This document shows, in pieces, positions 1 to 10,490 of a DNA stretch of 64,000 nucleotides. Position 1 is the first letter of the stretch. Every line of letters begins with the position of its first letter. Source of the DNA: Klebsormidium nitens (taxonomy: Eukaryota > Streptophyta > Klebsormidiophyceae > Klebsormidiales > Klebsormidiaceae); the NCBI GenBank assembly GCA_000708835.1, contig DF237070.1:1-64000 (forward strand). Direction: 5' to 3'. The notes below the pieces were generated by a model. The model was given only the letters and a program-made list of their open reading frames with translations, made no database searches and was not told the DNA's origin. A program made the translations under genes and the position numbers.

Positions 1-1423
1 AGTCACAAATTAATTACCTACGATTTGATATTTGGGCAACTCATTTTGGATTTTTTGAGAATCTGAACTTTTTACTGTAGAATATACACACGAGAACCAT
101 TTTTCCACCAGCCATAAATGATCAAAGATCAGATATTACATTTTTGATTCATTTTAAAATTTGGGCAGAATGAAAAAAAGAATAAAAATAATAAAATAGT
201 ATTGAAAATTTTGGGCAAAATCAAAAATAATTAATTGATGCCCAACCGGCGTGTTGGTGCTATGCATTTGCTGCATGGCAGTGCGGCACATTGATTGGTG
301 GTCCCGTTCTCGGCACAAGAACGGTGACGTCACAGGGTGTACGAACTTTTTCTGCGCGGTTGGTGTCTGAAAGCAGCCAGTGGACACTACCGGGCTTCTC
401 CCTGCCGCTATACCGGCCGCTGCTTTTGGCACCGGCTACGGCACTTAGGTCCTACCGAGTGGAAACTGCTCTTCTTGTGGCATCCGCGTCGCAAGAAGTG
501 ACGTCACAAGCAATCAAACACGGGATTGGGCCATGGGCCGTCCGTACGGTGTACCTCAACGAGCCTCGGCCGAGGCAACCGTCCATTGCCATCCTCGCGT
601 GGCGGCCGCCCTCGGGAGTCCGTCCGGAGTCCTAGTAGGTACCTAGACTCGGTACCGTAGGTACTACTACCTACGGTAGTAACCTACCTATCCGATAGTA
701 CCGTGTGAGAATGGGTTGCGACTAGGTACCTAGGTACCCCGCTAGTTCCGTAGGGCCGGTACTCTTGGCGACTCGCTGCATCCGAGGATCTAATCTAGGA
801 ATGCCGTACTTCTCGGACAGCCACCGTACTTTCAATGCAAATCTCGAAGTTTGCGATGTCGCAGCGTGATTGCGCCGCCAATCGGAAGTCATGACATTGA
901 AAACTACCTACCATAGCTGCCGCGCATGAGGAGAATTTGAATCAGACCTATAGCTTGATCTGTGAGGGTGGAGGGTATAGTTACCGTAGATGCTTCTTCA
1001 AACTACCAGCATGTTAAGTGCACTCGGGCCAGCACCCCCACTGGGCCCCTCTTGCGGAGGTCTTGCGGCCTTTGCGTCATTACATGGATGAAGATGAGGT
1101 GCATTGGGACAATATGACCTTACAAGTTGTTGCATGTGGAAAGCCATCCAATGCGCGGCAAGGACACCATGCTTGCAAAGAGCATGCATATCAAAGATGA
1201 GACCAAGTCCGACTTCGTATTCTGCATCATTAAAAATGATACATAGAGAAAAGATGGAAATCAGACAGTGTTAGCGGCAATTCATCGAAGAGAATCTTGA
1301 TCCCACTGCATGCCAAGCCGGCCAGAACTCAAATCGTCTTTTCGGTGTCATACTCACAAGCTCCGTGACAGAGGCCGTCAACCCCAACGCTCCACTCAGC
1401 GGATTTCAGATCGACGTATCGAA
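1..1423. other. Non-coding flank, AT-rich then GC-rich
   Basis: No exon of a recognisable protein is seen here. The first 240 bases are AT-rich with repeated ttgggca-type words. From about 290 the base composition rises, and two copies of the palindrome TGACGTCA occur at 325-332 and 499-506. A GGTACC palindrome cluster lies at 638-738. The right part, below 1424, would hold the 3' untranslated region and terminator of the minus-strand helicase RH13, but I cannot place the poly(A) site. Confidence 0.6.
638..738. repeat. Cluster of GGTACC palindromes
   Basis: Four GGTACC hexamers lie within about 100 bases (638, 651, 725, 733), embedded in taggtacctag-like palindromes and related gtaggta / cctacc words. 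A similar taggtacct palindrome is seen near 16155. No coding potential is apparent. Function unknown; it may be a small inverted-repeat element or simple-sequence expansion. Confidence 0.6.
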
Positions 1424-4400
1424 TCATCTTTTTGCTCGTTTATTCCTCAGAGCGTCGAGCGCCTCCTCTCCGAGGGAGCCAATCGCCCCTGCGCCGGACC
1501 CGTCCGGTCGTTGCACCGCCTGCTGAAGTTGCTTCACCGTCTCCGCACTTATGCCCGACCCGGCCAGATACGTATGGTGCATCGCACGTGGCTGAAGGGG
1601 TTGCTTAACTAGAGCGCGGAGCTTTGCCTCAAGCGTTTTTGCGTCCCCGGGCGCGGGGGCCTTGTCATCGTCGATTCGGACCTTGCCCTTTTTGGACGTC
1701 CGGGATTGCGCCTCCAGCTCGTCCGCGTCTAGTTCGATGCCCAGCTCCTCGGCGTGCTTCTCGAGCCAGGTGCGCTTCGCTTTTGTCTGCGAAAACCCGT
1801 GTGCAGAATCAGAAAGTTGCTTCGAAAGCGTCTCGAGACTGGATGTGCTTCAGATTGTTCTACGTTGATCTGAAGAGATTTTGAAAAAGGTAGCAGGAAA
1901 GTGTGTCGGTCTTTGTCGGTCATTAAATCTTGAACGTGTAGCAAGTGCTAAGCAGGGGCCAGCCCGGCTATGAGGTGGTCTATGAAAGATCCGAAACGAA
2001 AGAGTCCCTTTTGTCTAGTCGGAGGTCCATTGGAAGCAGCTCCATTCAAGCGATACGCTGGGCTGTCGTTTACAAAAGCGCGGCTTTCAAGAACAGCTTT
2101 GTGCATGCGATGGCTGAACCGCAGCCCTCGCCCTTCGCTGAAAAGTGCCCCCTCTTTGAAAGAGTTTCCGTCTGCCCTCCGGTGCGTGCAATCAAAAGTC
2201 GAAATACTTTCCTCAAAGAGTTTCTAACCGCTCTTTGCAACCGCAGTCTCAATGTCAAATCAAACAAGTCCCGTTTTCCACACACGTTTCTAAAGGAAAC
2301 TTTCACAATAACCAAGACCAGCAAATCACACGGTCCGACCAACTCGGTTGCTGCAGCGAAGCGTCGCCTCACCCCCCAGCTTCACTTTTGCCAGCACCGC
2401 CGGCATGTACGTTTCGTTGAACGGGACTTCGAAGAAAATGGCGCGAACGTAGGACCCGAAATCCGTGGAAACCCAGAAATGTTGCAACAAAAACCGCCCC
2501 GCCTACTGCTGTTGCCGCAGCGAATCGTCGACCTTGATCGCAAGCTTCGATTATTCCATCTAAGCTCTTCAAACTCAAATCTCCGGACAAATAGGCGGCG
2601 CGCGAACCGCTTGACCTGACACCCGAAAAACTCTGAAAACCTCAAAAACTGAATCCCAAAATCCCAACGCTAACCCACCTGCTGCTGCTGCCGCAACGAA
2701 CCGTCGACCTTGATCGCCAGCTTCACTCGTTCCAGAACTGCCGGCATGTACGCTTGATTGACCGGGAAATCCGGAAGGCCGCTCTCCTTCCCGAGCGCCT
2801 TACACAGCGCGTTCAGCTTCGGACGCTCTGACGGCGACACGATTGCCACGCTCACGCCGTCCGTTGCTGCGCGGGCCGTCCGGCCGCTCCGATGGACGTA
2901 GATCTGCGGACGGGCACGGTGCTTGACACAAATGACTGAGCCAAATGCACTGACAAGTTAACCCATCAAGGAAGATGGTGTGATGTTTCGTCATTGAAAA
3001 GCTTTGGCTCTTTAGATTGCGAACGACGGCCGTAGGGAAGCAGTTCCTGAGAAGATGGTTCCCTCCTTTCAGCAGCTAGAATATCGGAGAAATTGGTTCC
3101 TTCATTTGGACCGTATTCTGGTTTAAAGTTCCTGAAGATCTATCAGAGCAGACAGCGGAATACGTTCATGATCAGAGCAGCTAGACGCCCGAACAGGTGA
3201 AGACTTTACACGAACATAGATCAACCGGAAAAGCTGCTGACTCTTCACCTGAGCTGCGGCTAACAACTGATAGTGGACCAAGAACTGCCACATTTTCGAG
3301 CGTCTCACCTCGGTTGACAGCGGCAGCTGGTAATGAATGACGCAGCGGATCCCCACAATGTCGAGCCCCCGCGCGGCCACGTCGGTTGCCACCAGCACGC
3401 CGTGCTCCTCTTTCTTGAAGCGGTCCATTGCCTTAAAGCGCTGCCGCTGCTGCATCTGGGCGTGGAGCGGCCACGACCGCACCTGTGATGACATAATGCA
3501 TCCGTCAGCAAAAGCGGCAACCCATCAAACTTTGAAACCGACAACGTTCCGGCGAGATCACGACCGGTCTGAAAGCGATTTATCGCTTGAACCGCTGCCG
3601 CTGCTGCATCTGAGCGTGGAGGGGCCACCACCGCACCTGTGGACGAGACTACGATTGTCCGAAAAGGCGACCTGGAAGGCGACATGTAATGTTCGATCGA
3701 ATTTTTGATCCATGTCGATTTGTTGTTTTGGTCGATTGTGATCTATTTGATCAACTTGCAAGCAAAAGGTTTCGCGGCCAGATCGCCCAGATTTCAAAAC
3801 GGTCCATGGCACCGTATCGTTGCGGCTGCTGCATCTGACCACGACCGCACCTGTCACGACCAGAAACCTTCCGATCCATTTTTGATGCGAATTCACTTTG
3901 CGAGACTTGTACGAAAAAAATTGTGCCATTTACCTACAGGGGCCACAGTTACTGGAAATGGTCCGAATGGCCTTCATCCGAAGCATCTGGGCGGGACCGT
4001 TCACTTGGGGACTGCGCGTTGAGCGCGAGCAGAGCTTTACTACATCAATCGTCGGAAGTACGCTGAGCAGTTCGTTTTCACCAATGCTTGAAATATTCGA
4101 TATCGAGAAGCCGGATCGTGATCCGTGTCGTCCGACGCAGTTTAACGTTGTGAGTGACTTTCTCGCTGCACCACCCGGGCGGGTTTTTCCCTGCGTGAGT
4201 ATCTGTGCGGCGCAGCTGGTTTGAAACTTTGGATTCTCCGGTCTTCAGCCGTCTTCTAGAGCTGTCTTCTAGAACCTCAGGGAAAGCTCGCAACCCACGG
4301 GCTTGAGTCTCTTCAACGTTGGACCCTGACCGAGTCTTGGAGCTATTCCGGGAGAGCAGCCCACCGATGAAGGAACGCCCAAGCAGATCGGAACACAACG

Positions 4401-7400
4401 GACCGGAACGGAAAGGATTCTCGAGCCTCATTACCTGGAGGAGCTGCAGGAGCGCCGCGATGCGACGGACGGCGGAGATTGCGGTGCAGAAGACGATCGT
4501 ACGGCTGGGATGCATCTTCAGCAGATAGTACAGGTACGCGTCCTTTTCGGTCTCCAGGCACTCGATCGCGGCTTCCTCTAACTTGGCGGCGACAATGGAG
4601 GCGCGGGTCAGGTCTACAATCGCGGCTCGGCGACTGAGCCCTGGAAACCAGAAAGGGGGTGAAAGCCTGAGCATCAGTAAGACATCATCGGTGTGGCCTG
4701 GAAAATAGCTCAGTGAGTGAGGAGGTAGAAGGGGGAAAAAAAAGGAAGGAAACTCTAGAAGCAAAGCCACAACTGTGGGATTTTGACAATTACGGCGTCA
4801 GAGACAAATCACAATCTCAATGACGCCGCAGGTTGGAGTCGAGAAGAGGTGCAAAGATGATGGGATGGGATTTGCCGCATAAGTGGACGATAAAGGAGAA
4901 AGAAAGGAAGCAACACCTAGAAGGCGAGAGGGCGTTGGTAGGAACGCTAAGAAGACACCAGCGCGCTCAACTAGCTCTGAAAGCTGCCTCTTTCTCTTTG
5001 CTTATGCCTTCAATCTGGAGCAAACAACGATTCTTTATAGATCCTTCAGAGCAGACAAGGGAAAGTAAAGTAAAATAAAGAGTGTACAGAACCGGAGAAA
5101 TGCGGGTGTACAACGAGAGGCTATAGGGCAGCTACGAACAAGCACACAACCTCGGAGAGCGTACTACAGAGAAGAGAGAGGAGGAGAAATTGGGAAACAG
5201 AGGGAAGAAGAAAGAGGAAGCAAAACCCGGAAGAGAAAGCAGAAAAGCGCACCCGCTCGCTCAATCAGCGCCGCGACTTGCCCCTGTTCCCGCCGCATCG
5301 GCGCCTTCCCCGCGCCTTTCAGCTTCTTCTTCAGCGAGGGGGGCACCATGAGCGTCGCCGAGAACACGAACGTCTGGCGTTGCGCCACGTGTTTCGTCTG
5401 GGGCGTTTCGGCGACCGTGTCCTCTTCCGGGGGGTCGGACTCGGCTGGCGGGGCGCCCCCCTGCTTCGGGAGCGTGTCGATGATGGACTGGAGCTCCTTG
5501 AAATGGCCCTTCTCGACCATACGGTCCGCTTCGTCGAGGACGAAGAAGCGGAGATCGTCCACCTGTAAGAGAAACCTCTCAGTCCGTTTTCTTGGTTTTA
5601 AGATAAATCTTTGGGTAAATCTTTGAGTATACAAAGTCTTACCAATGCTGTCGCCACTGCAGGCATTCTGTTCCTCTATCCAAAAGATCCGCTGATTTGT
5701 GTGCGACTGCCTTCCTACGTTTCCACTGCCACTCTAAACTCCAAACAGATATGCCTTTAGACTGAGATGAGGGTTGGTACGACTCCTATCAGCACTGGGG
5801 TATTGGATCGACACGTCACAAATTGGTGACCACAACGGATCGCAATAAGATGGTTACCTGTAAGAGATGCTGCTCCCCCTCGCTTATGAGCTCCCATAAG
5901 CGCCCGGGCGTCCCGACCACGACCGCCGGCCGCGAGCGGAGCAGTCGCTGCTGCTTAGGCACAGCCATACCGCCGACAATCGCGACGATCCGAATAGAAG
6001 TCTCCTGGGCCGCGGCTTTCAGATGGCTGCAAACCTGCGCAAGGTGAGGAAAAGAAGTTGGGTCACCATATCGCTGCAAATCTGCGGAGTTTTCGAGACG
6101 GATTCCGAGATGGTTACAGAAAAGTCGCGGCGCCGGATGGGTGCAAAGCTCCGCAGGGTAAGGAGAAGGTTAGGAGACCGTTGCGGCACCAGATGGCTGA
6201 CAATCTGCGGCGGTTTCGAGATGGTTGAAAGAGACTCGGAGCACCAAATCAGATGACAGCAAACCAAGGAGGTGCCGAGAAGGTAAGGGTTAAGCTGGGG
6301 CAAATAGGAGGTGTCATTCTTTCTTTGTTCTTTTTTGCCCTGTTAATGTTTGCTTTCAGGGTTTATCCAACCCGTCCAGATACGACCTGGGTTGATCACT
6401 TCCGGGCTGTGAGGCCCAAAGTGTCCAGGTCATCAAAGAGCCGGACTCGGTGCGTTTTGCCTTGGAGGATTCGACTTAAGATGATAGCATCCATGTCACG
6501 CCGCAGGCTTTCCGCCCTCCGCTCGCGCAATGAATGTTTTCGATAGTTAACGGATTGTCGGCACGCCCCCACTTCTAGAAAGAAAAGTAGCGAGGGTGGT
6601 CTTCTCGTCGCAAAAGCTTGCTCCTGCGCTCCCCTTACCTGCAGCGCCAGCTCCCTCGTCGGCGTCATGATCAGCGCCCTCAGGGGACTTCCGCGCTTCT
6701 TCCCGTCCGCATCCGGACCATTCCGCTTCCGCTGGGCGCGATCCGCTTCCGCTAGCTTCCGTTCCTTTTCCTCGATCTGCAACAGTCGGTGCAGGATCGG
6801 CAGCCCGAAGGCGAGCGTCTTGCCGGAGCCCGTCTCAGCGGCACCCACGAGGTCCTGAGGAGGCGCAAAGCGGCTTCTTTTTAGGAACGAAAGAGATCGA
6901 AGCACTTCAAAGGTCTGACTGCTTGGCAGTCCGAACGCGAGCGTTCTGCGGGAGACCGCCTCGGCTGCGCCGACGAGATCCTGACTTAAAAGGCGCAACC
7001 AGGATTGGAATTCTCCCAGAACGTCCGTTACGAATACGAGAATCATATTGTTCGAAGGTCTGACATCCGATCCGGAATCGAGAGTCTTGCCGAAGCCCGT
7101 CTCAGCGGCACCCATGCGGTCCTGAAAAAGCGCAATCAGGCTTGCTGTGTTTTGGAAGTTCGGTTTAGGACCCTGACTAGTCGTACAAAGGTCTGACTGA
7201 TCGGCAGCCATAACACTACCATCTTGCCGGAGCTTGTCTCAGCCGCTCCCACAAGGTCCGAAGAGAGCGAGGGGAAAGGTCCATGACTTCCAAATCGAAG
7301 AGCGGAACTGCCACACCGTCAGACATTCTGTAGCATCCCGGACGTCCAAAAATTCAGGTGATTCGACGTTCTCCCGAGAAATCTGGTTGTACGGGCCAGC

Positions 7401-9978
7401 ATCTTGCTCCAGCTGGCGTCAGTGAAGATTGAAACTTGCCAGATATCCACTTTTCAAAAGAAAGCCGGACTAACTTGTCGAATAGCACCTCCGCACCCTC
7501 GGAGGAAGGGAGGTGCCTCAAAGTCACAAGTTGGTAATAGCTTCCAGGTTCCGAAACGCCCCGAAGCAAGCATCTTGCCAGACCCCGTGTTGGTCACACA
7601 CAAACAGCTCTGGAGGAAATCAACAGTGGCGAATCAAGGTCGGTTGCTTCCTCCTGCTAGATTCACAAATTTCAGGAAGCGCGACCTTTCATAATAGCAT
7701 CCACCAGAATACTTCAAAACACGCAAAAGATCCTAGCATCAGGCACCAAAACCCTTGTGACACCTCGCGCAAATCCCCTCGAATCTTCCGTCACGTCAGG
7801 ATCTCAAGAAAACGAGGCCGAATCGACATGGGACCCCAAACGCTCTACTTTCAAAAGGCAGCCTGCAAAACCCGACCCCCAAAACCTTCCAGCCTGGAAC
7901 CCAAAACCCCGCCTCTCACCTTCCCCTGTGTCAGTGCTGCCGGTATGCACTGCTTCTGGATCTCCGTCGGCTGCGAAAAGCCCAGCTTTGCCAGCCCCTT
8001 GAGCAACAGCGGATGCAGCCCAAACTCTTCCCATGCCGAGACATCGCACTCCGGAGTCCCCGCTGCCCCCCCGCTGCCTCTCCGCTCCTCTCCAATCTCC
8101 TCTTCCTCTTCTTCCCCTTCGTTTCCTGGACCGTCATCAGCCCCCGTTTCGAGTATCTTCCGCTTCTTCTTCTGAACCTTTTCGTCAGTTTCCAACCCCC
8201 CATTCTTGCTCTGCTGGTTTGCAGTGCCTTCCCCTCGCTGAGAAACCGTCCCCTCCGGCTTTTTTGCCGACCCTTTCTTGCCCGACGGTCCCACGAGTCG
8301 GGGGCCACTAGCTGTCTGCCCCTCCGTATCCTCTTCAGGTTTCGTACCCGTTGGTGCCGCTACAGGGCCCCCATTTTCCCCTGCTTCTTTTCCCTTCGCC
8401 TTTTTCGCCTTTTCTCTTTTGCTGAGCTTCGCCTCACGCGGAGCGCTCTTCTCTTCTTCAACCTTCGCCTCACCACCCGTCATTGCACCGTCCAATCCTG
8501 ACGCGCCACCTGGCGCCTCACCAGCATCCGCCTCCATTCCTGCGCTCTCAAGATCTTCCGCCCCCCCTTCTTCCACCATCTCTACCGTCTCTGTTTTTAC
8601 CCCCCTGAAAAGTCCAGGGTCCAGCTTCGATCCCGCCCTCTGCTGCTCCAACCGCTGCCGTCTCTTCTCTTTCTTCCGCTTCTTGATCTCCGAACTCGTC
8701 ATCTTCTTTGCCTTTGGCTTCTGAGCCTTCTCAGACTTGACAGAGGCCGCAACACTCCCCAATCCGTTTTCTTTCGCCGCAGCCCCTGACACAGGCTTGC
8801 TCGCCTTCTCCATTGCGTCCCCCTTTTTGTCTTTCCCCTTCCCCTTCCCATCCGTTGCTTCTTTGGTCCCGTCCATGCCTGCCTTCCCCGTCTTTCCCCC
8901 CAGCTTTGCCGCTGCTTTGGCTGGAGCGAAGTTCTTTCCGGGAGCGCTTTCAGTATCCTCCGGAGCATTTTCTACGCTGGCTGCAGCCACATCAAGCTTG
9001 GCTCCCTTCTTCTTCTTGGCAGCTTTCTCAGTCACCACCCCCTTTGCCCCCACAGCGCTCTCGAGAGCCTCCTCCGCTTTCCTTTTCTTTCCATCCTTTG
9101 GTGTGCCCTTCTTTGCACCCCCCACATAATTGTCAAAAATCTCCCCGTCGATTTCTTCCAGGCCCATGAAGCCTGCAGTACAAAAAGGGGGTTCAGAGAA
9201 ATATCAGAAAGAGTCGCTTCCTCTGATGCAAAAAGCAACCTTCCGTACACGAATTGGTCTGGGCAATATCCCGACAAGCATTCTAACCGACTCTCACTCA
9301 ATCTATTGAGTTGAACCGAGAATATCCAACTTGTGTTAGGCAGACTGTCGCGGAAGCAGCGCTAGCTACTCAATGACCATTGATCGAGTGGGTGCGATTG
9401 AACCATTTCAAGACTTTTTACCACCATTTTGCAATTGCTGCAGACGCGTACCACCTGTACTCATTGACTGTTCAAAAGACCCATCGGCATGCACGTCTTG
9501 CACCACTGAGGATCCATGGGTTTCTTGCGTGATTTTTTGATGGATGGATCGAAACCCTCTCAGTAAATCTTTTGTGGCAGCAACAACTTGATTCCCTAAA
9601 AGAATTTTGGAAACGGCACTTTCCTTGACCACCAATTCACAAGGATATATTTTGAATCAACTTTTAGGTATTGGAAATATCAACAAGTCAAAAGCGCTGC
9701 TTCTCCAAGTCACAAACGATGTACTTCTACACATATTCTGGTAATGGTCCCACTACATCGCCAACCCAGAAAGTCGCCCCACCTCCTTCCTCCGCGCCCG
9801 TGAGGAACTCATCGAAGCTGGCGGGAGACGCATCATGCCAGTCTAGTTGTTCCACCCATCCCGCAGTCTTGGGCTTCTTCACCTGCTGTCCCCAGATGAC
9901 ACCTTTGGTGCCCTCCTGCGGCGGCTCGGCCGCATCGGCTTCAGGCGCCTCCGTCGGCTTAGTTTTCTTACGCGCCAT
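1424..9978 (-). CDS. RH13: DEAD-box ATP-dependent RNA helicase 13 (DDX24/MAK5 family)
   Basis: This is a nucleolar RNA helicase whose MAK5/DDX24 relatives act in 60S ribosomal subunit assembly. Nine exons (5' to 3'): 9978-9783, 9172-7920, 6854-6639, 6034-5858, 5562-5253, 4640-4435, 3482-3309, 2903-2679, 1786-1424, giving 1039 aa. Visible motifs: Q-motif region near 455-480, motif [10 protein letters not shown] (488-496), Ia PTRELA (548-553), Ib TPGR (597-600), II DEAD (624-627), III SAT (682-684), V ARGLD (823-827), [10 protein letters not shown] (848-855). A long Lys/Glu/Ala-rich linker (about 80-440) precedes the core. Exon 1 joins to [12 protein letters not shown], the start signature of plant RH13, so the ATG at 9978 (A at -3, G at +4) is preferred over the in-frame ATG at 9167. 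The tail after motif VI matches the [20 protein letters not shown] plant C-terminus. Several introns carry exon-edge copies. Confidence 0.93.
2347..2560 (-). repeat. Two intronic echoes of RH13 exon 8 3' end
   Basis: The last RH13 intron (1787-2678) carries two diverged copies of the 3' part of exon 8 (2679-2780): one at about 2347-2430 and one at about 2501-2560. They keep words such as gccggcatgtacg and cgaccttgatcg. The donor GT of the second copy is altered (ac to ta on the plus strand), so it should not splice. Confidence 0.75.
3574..3860 (-). repeat. Two intronic echoes of RH13 exon 7 5' end
   Basis: Upstream of the working acceptor of exon 7 (3482/3483), the intron holds two further copies of the acceptor plus first exon bases, at about 3574-3642 and 3796-3859. 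Both keep ctgctgcatctg and ccgcacctgt words, i.e. the acceptor and the beginning of the HAQMQQ coding stretch. Spacing from the working copy is about 155 and 375 bp. Confidence 0.75.
6055..6270 (-). repeat. Series of echoes of RH13 exon 4 5' end
   Basis: The intron upstream (on the minus strand) of exon 4 repeats the acceptor and first exon bases about four times, around 6060-6080, 6135-6160, 6190-6215 and 6245-6270. The copies are related to the working block agatggctgcaaacctgcg at 6021-6039. Spacing is about 50-75 bp, so this is a short decayed tandem array ending at the functional acceptor. Confidence 0.7.
6915..7600 (-). repeat. Up to five echoes of RH13 Walker A exon 5' end
   Basis: The intron before exon 3 carries repeated copies of the acceptor and the start of the exon encoding [13 protein letters not shown]. 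They lie at about 6915-6985, 7055-7125 and 7198-7260, with weaker ones at 7385-7425 and 7558-7600. Conceptual reading of the best copies gives [19 protein letters not shown] and [14 protein letters not shown], so the P-loop is broken or altered. Many differences in the first copy are silent third-position changes. Confidence 0.8.
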
Positions 9979-10490
9979 CTTGAAAAGCGAGCTCCTAATG
10001 AATGAGAAAAGAGCAAAGAATGCCAACAAGTTCTCCTTGCAACAATGCCCTCCTTGCAACAATGCAAGTCTGCTTTGTTGCAAATCCAGGCTGCAAATCC
10101 AGGCTCTAGCTGTAGTAGGGGGAATTAGGGTTTTGCAGCCCTCTCGAGGGGCGAAAAAGAGCACCCCTAAACACGAACACGGGTTGACCAAACCGTATGT
10201 AGACCATCGAAACATAGCTTTCAAATTCAGGTGTGAAAAGAAATGGCCGCTTTCGATTCGACAATCGCGGGTTTCGCTAGTCGCAAGGAACAAACCTTGC
10301 TCCAGCACAACTTCCGTTGAACAAGTTCAAGCGCAGGAAGAAGCTTCCCAGAATCCCACCTTCAAAATTCCAGAGAGGAACAGCTCACATTTGCCAATCG
10401 CAGACGTGCTTGAATTGCTTGTTTATGTCTTGATTTCAGTGAATTGAAGCAGATTAGCTTGGCAGTTCTTCCACTAATGCCCCAGCATTC
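9979..10490. promoter_or_regulatory. Divergent promoter between RH13 and CLT
   Basis: The 512 bp between the ATG of RH13 (minus, 9978) and the ATG of CLT (plus, 10491) must hold both 5' untranslated regions and promoters. It contains direct repeats (tccttgcaacaatg twice at about 10035-10063; gcaaatccaggct twice in tandem at about 10078-10104) and a telo-box. No convincing TATA box was placed. Confidence 0.6.
10125..10133 (-). promoter_or_regulatory. Telo-box (AAACCCTAA on the minus strand)
   Basis: TTAGGGTTT on the plus strand is the reverse complement of the plant telo-box AAACCCTAA, which is known from promoters of translation and ribosome-biogenesis genes. It lies about 147 bases upstream of the RH13 ATG, which fits the expected ribosome-assembly role of that helicase. 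It is a single 9-mer, so chance occurrence is possible. Confidence 0.5.

Noticed and set aside
1945-2619. Plus-strand open frame of 224 codons
   Set aside because: It lies in the last RH13 intron and consists partly of antisense exon-8 copies; no recognisable protein.
7922-9170. Long plus-strand open frames rich in Ser, Pro, Phe and Leu opposite the RH13 linker
   Set aside because: They are antisense shadows of the Lys/Glu/Ala-rich RH13 exon 2; the sense frame has the Q motif, correct splicing and family signatures.
9408-9635. Minus-strand open frame of 75 codons between RH13 exons 1 and 2
   Set aside because: It lies in RH13 intron 1, has no family similarity, and has no junctions that fit the flanking phases.
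9727-9978. Independent 83-aa small protein gene
   Set aside because: Phase-correct splicing to 9172 yields the conserved RH13 N-terminus; the codons beyond 9783 are intron read-through.
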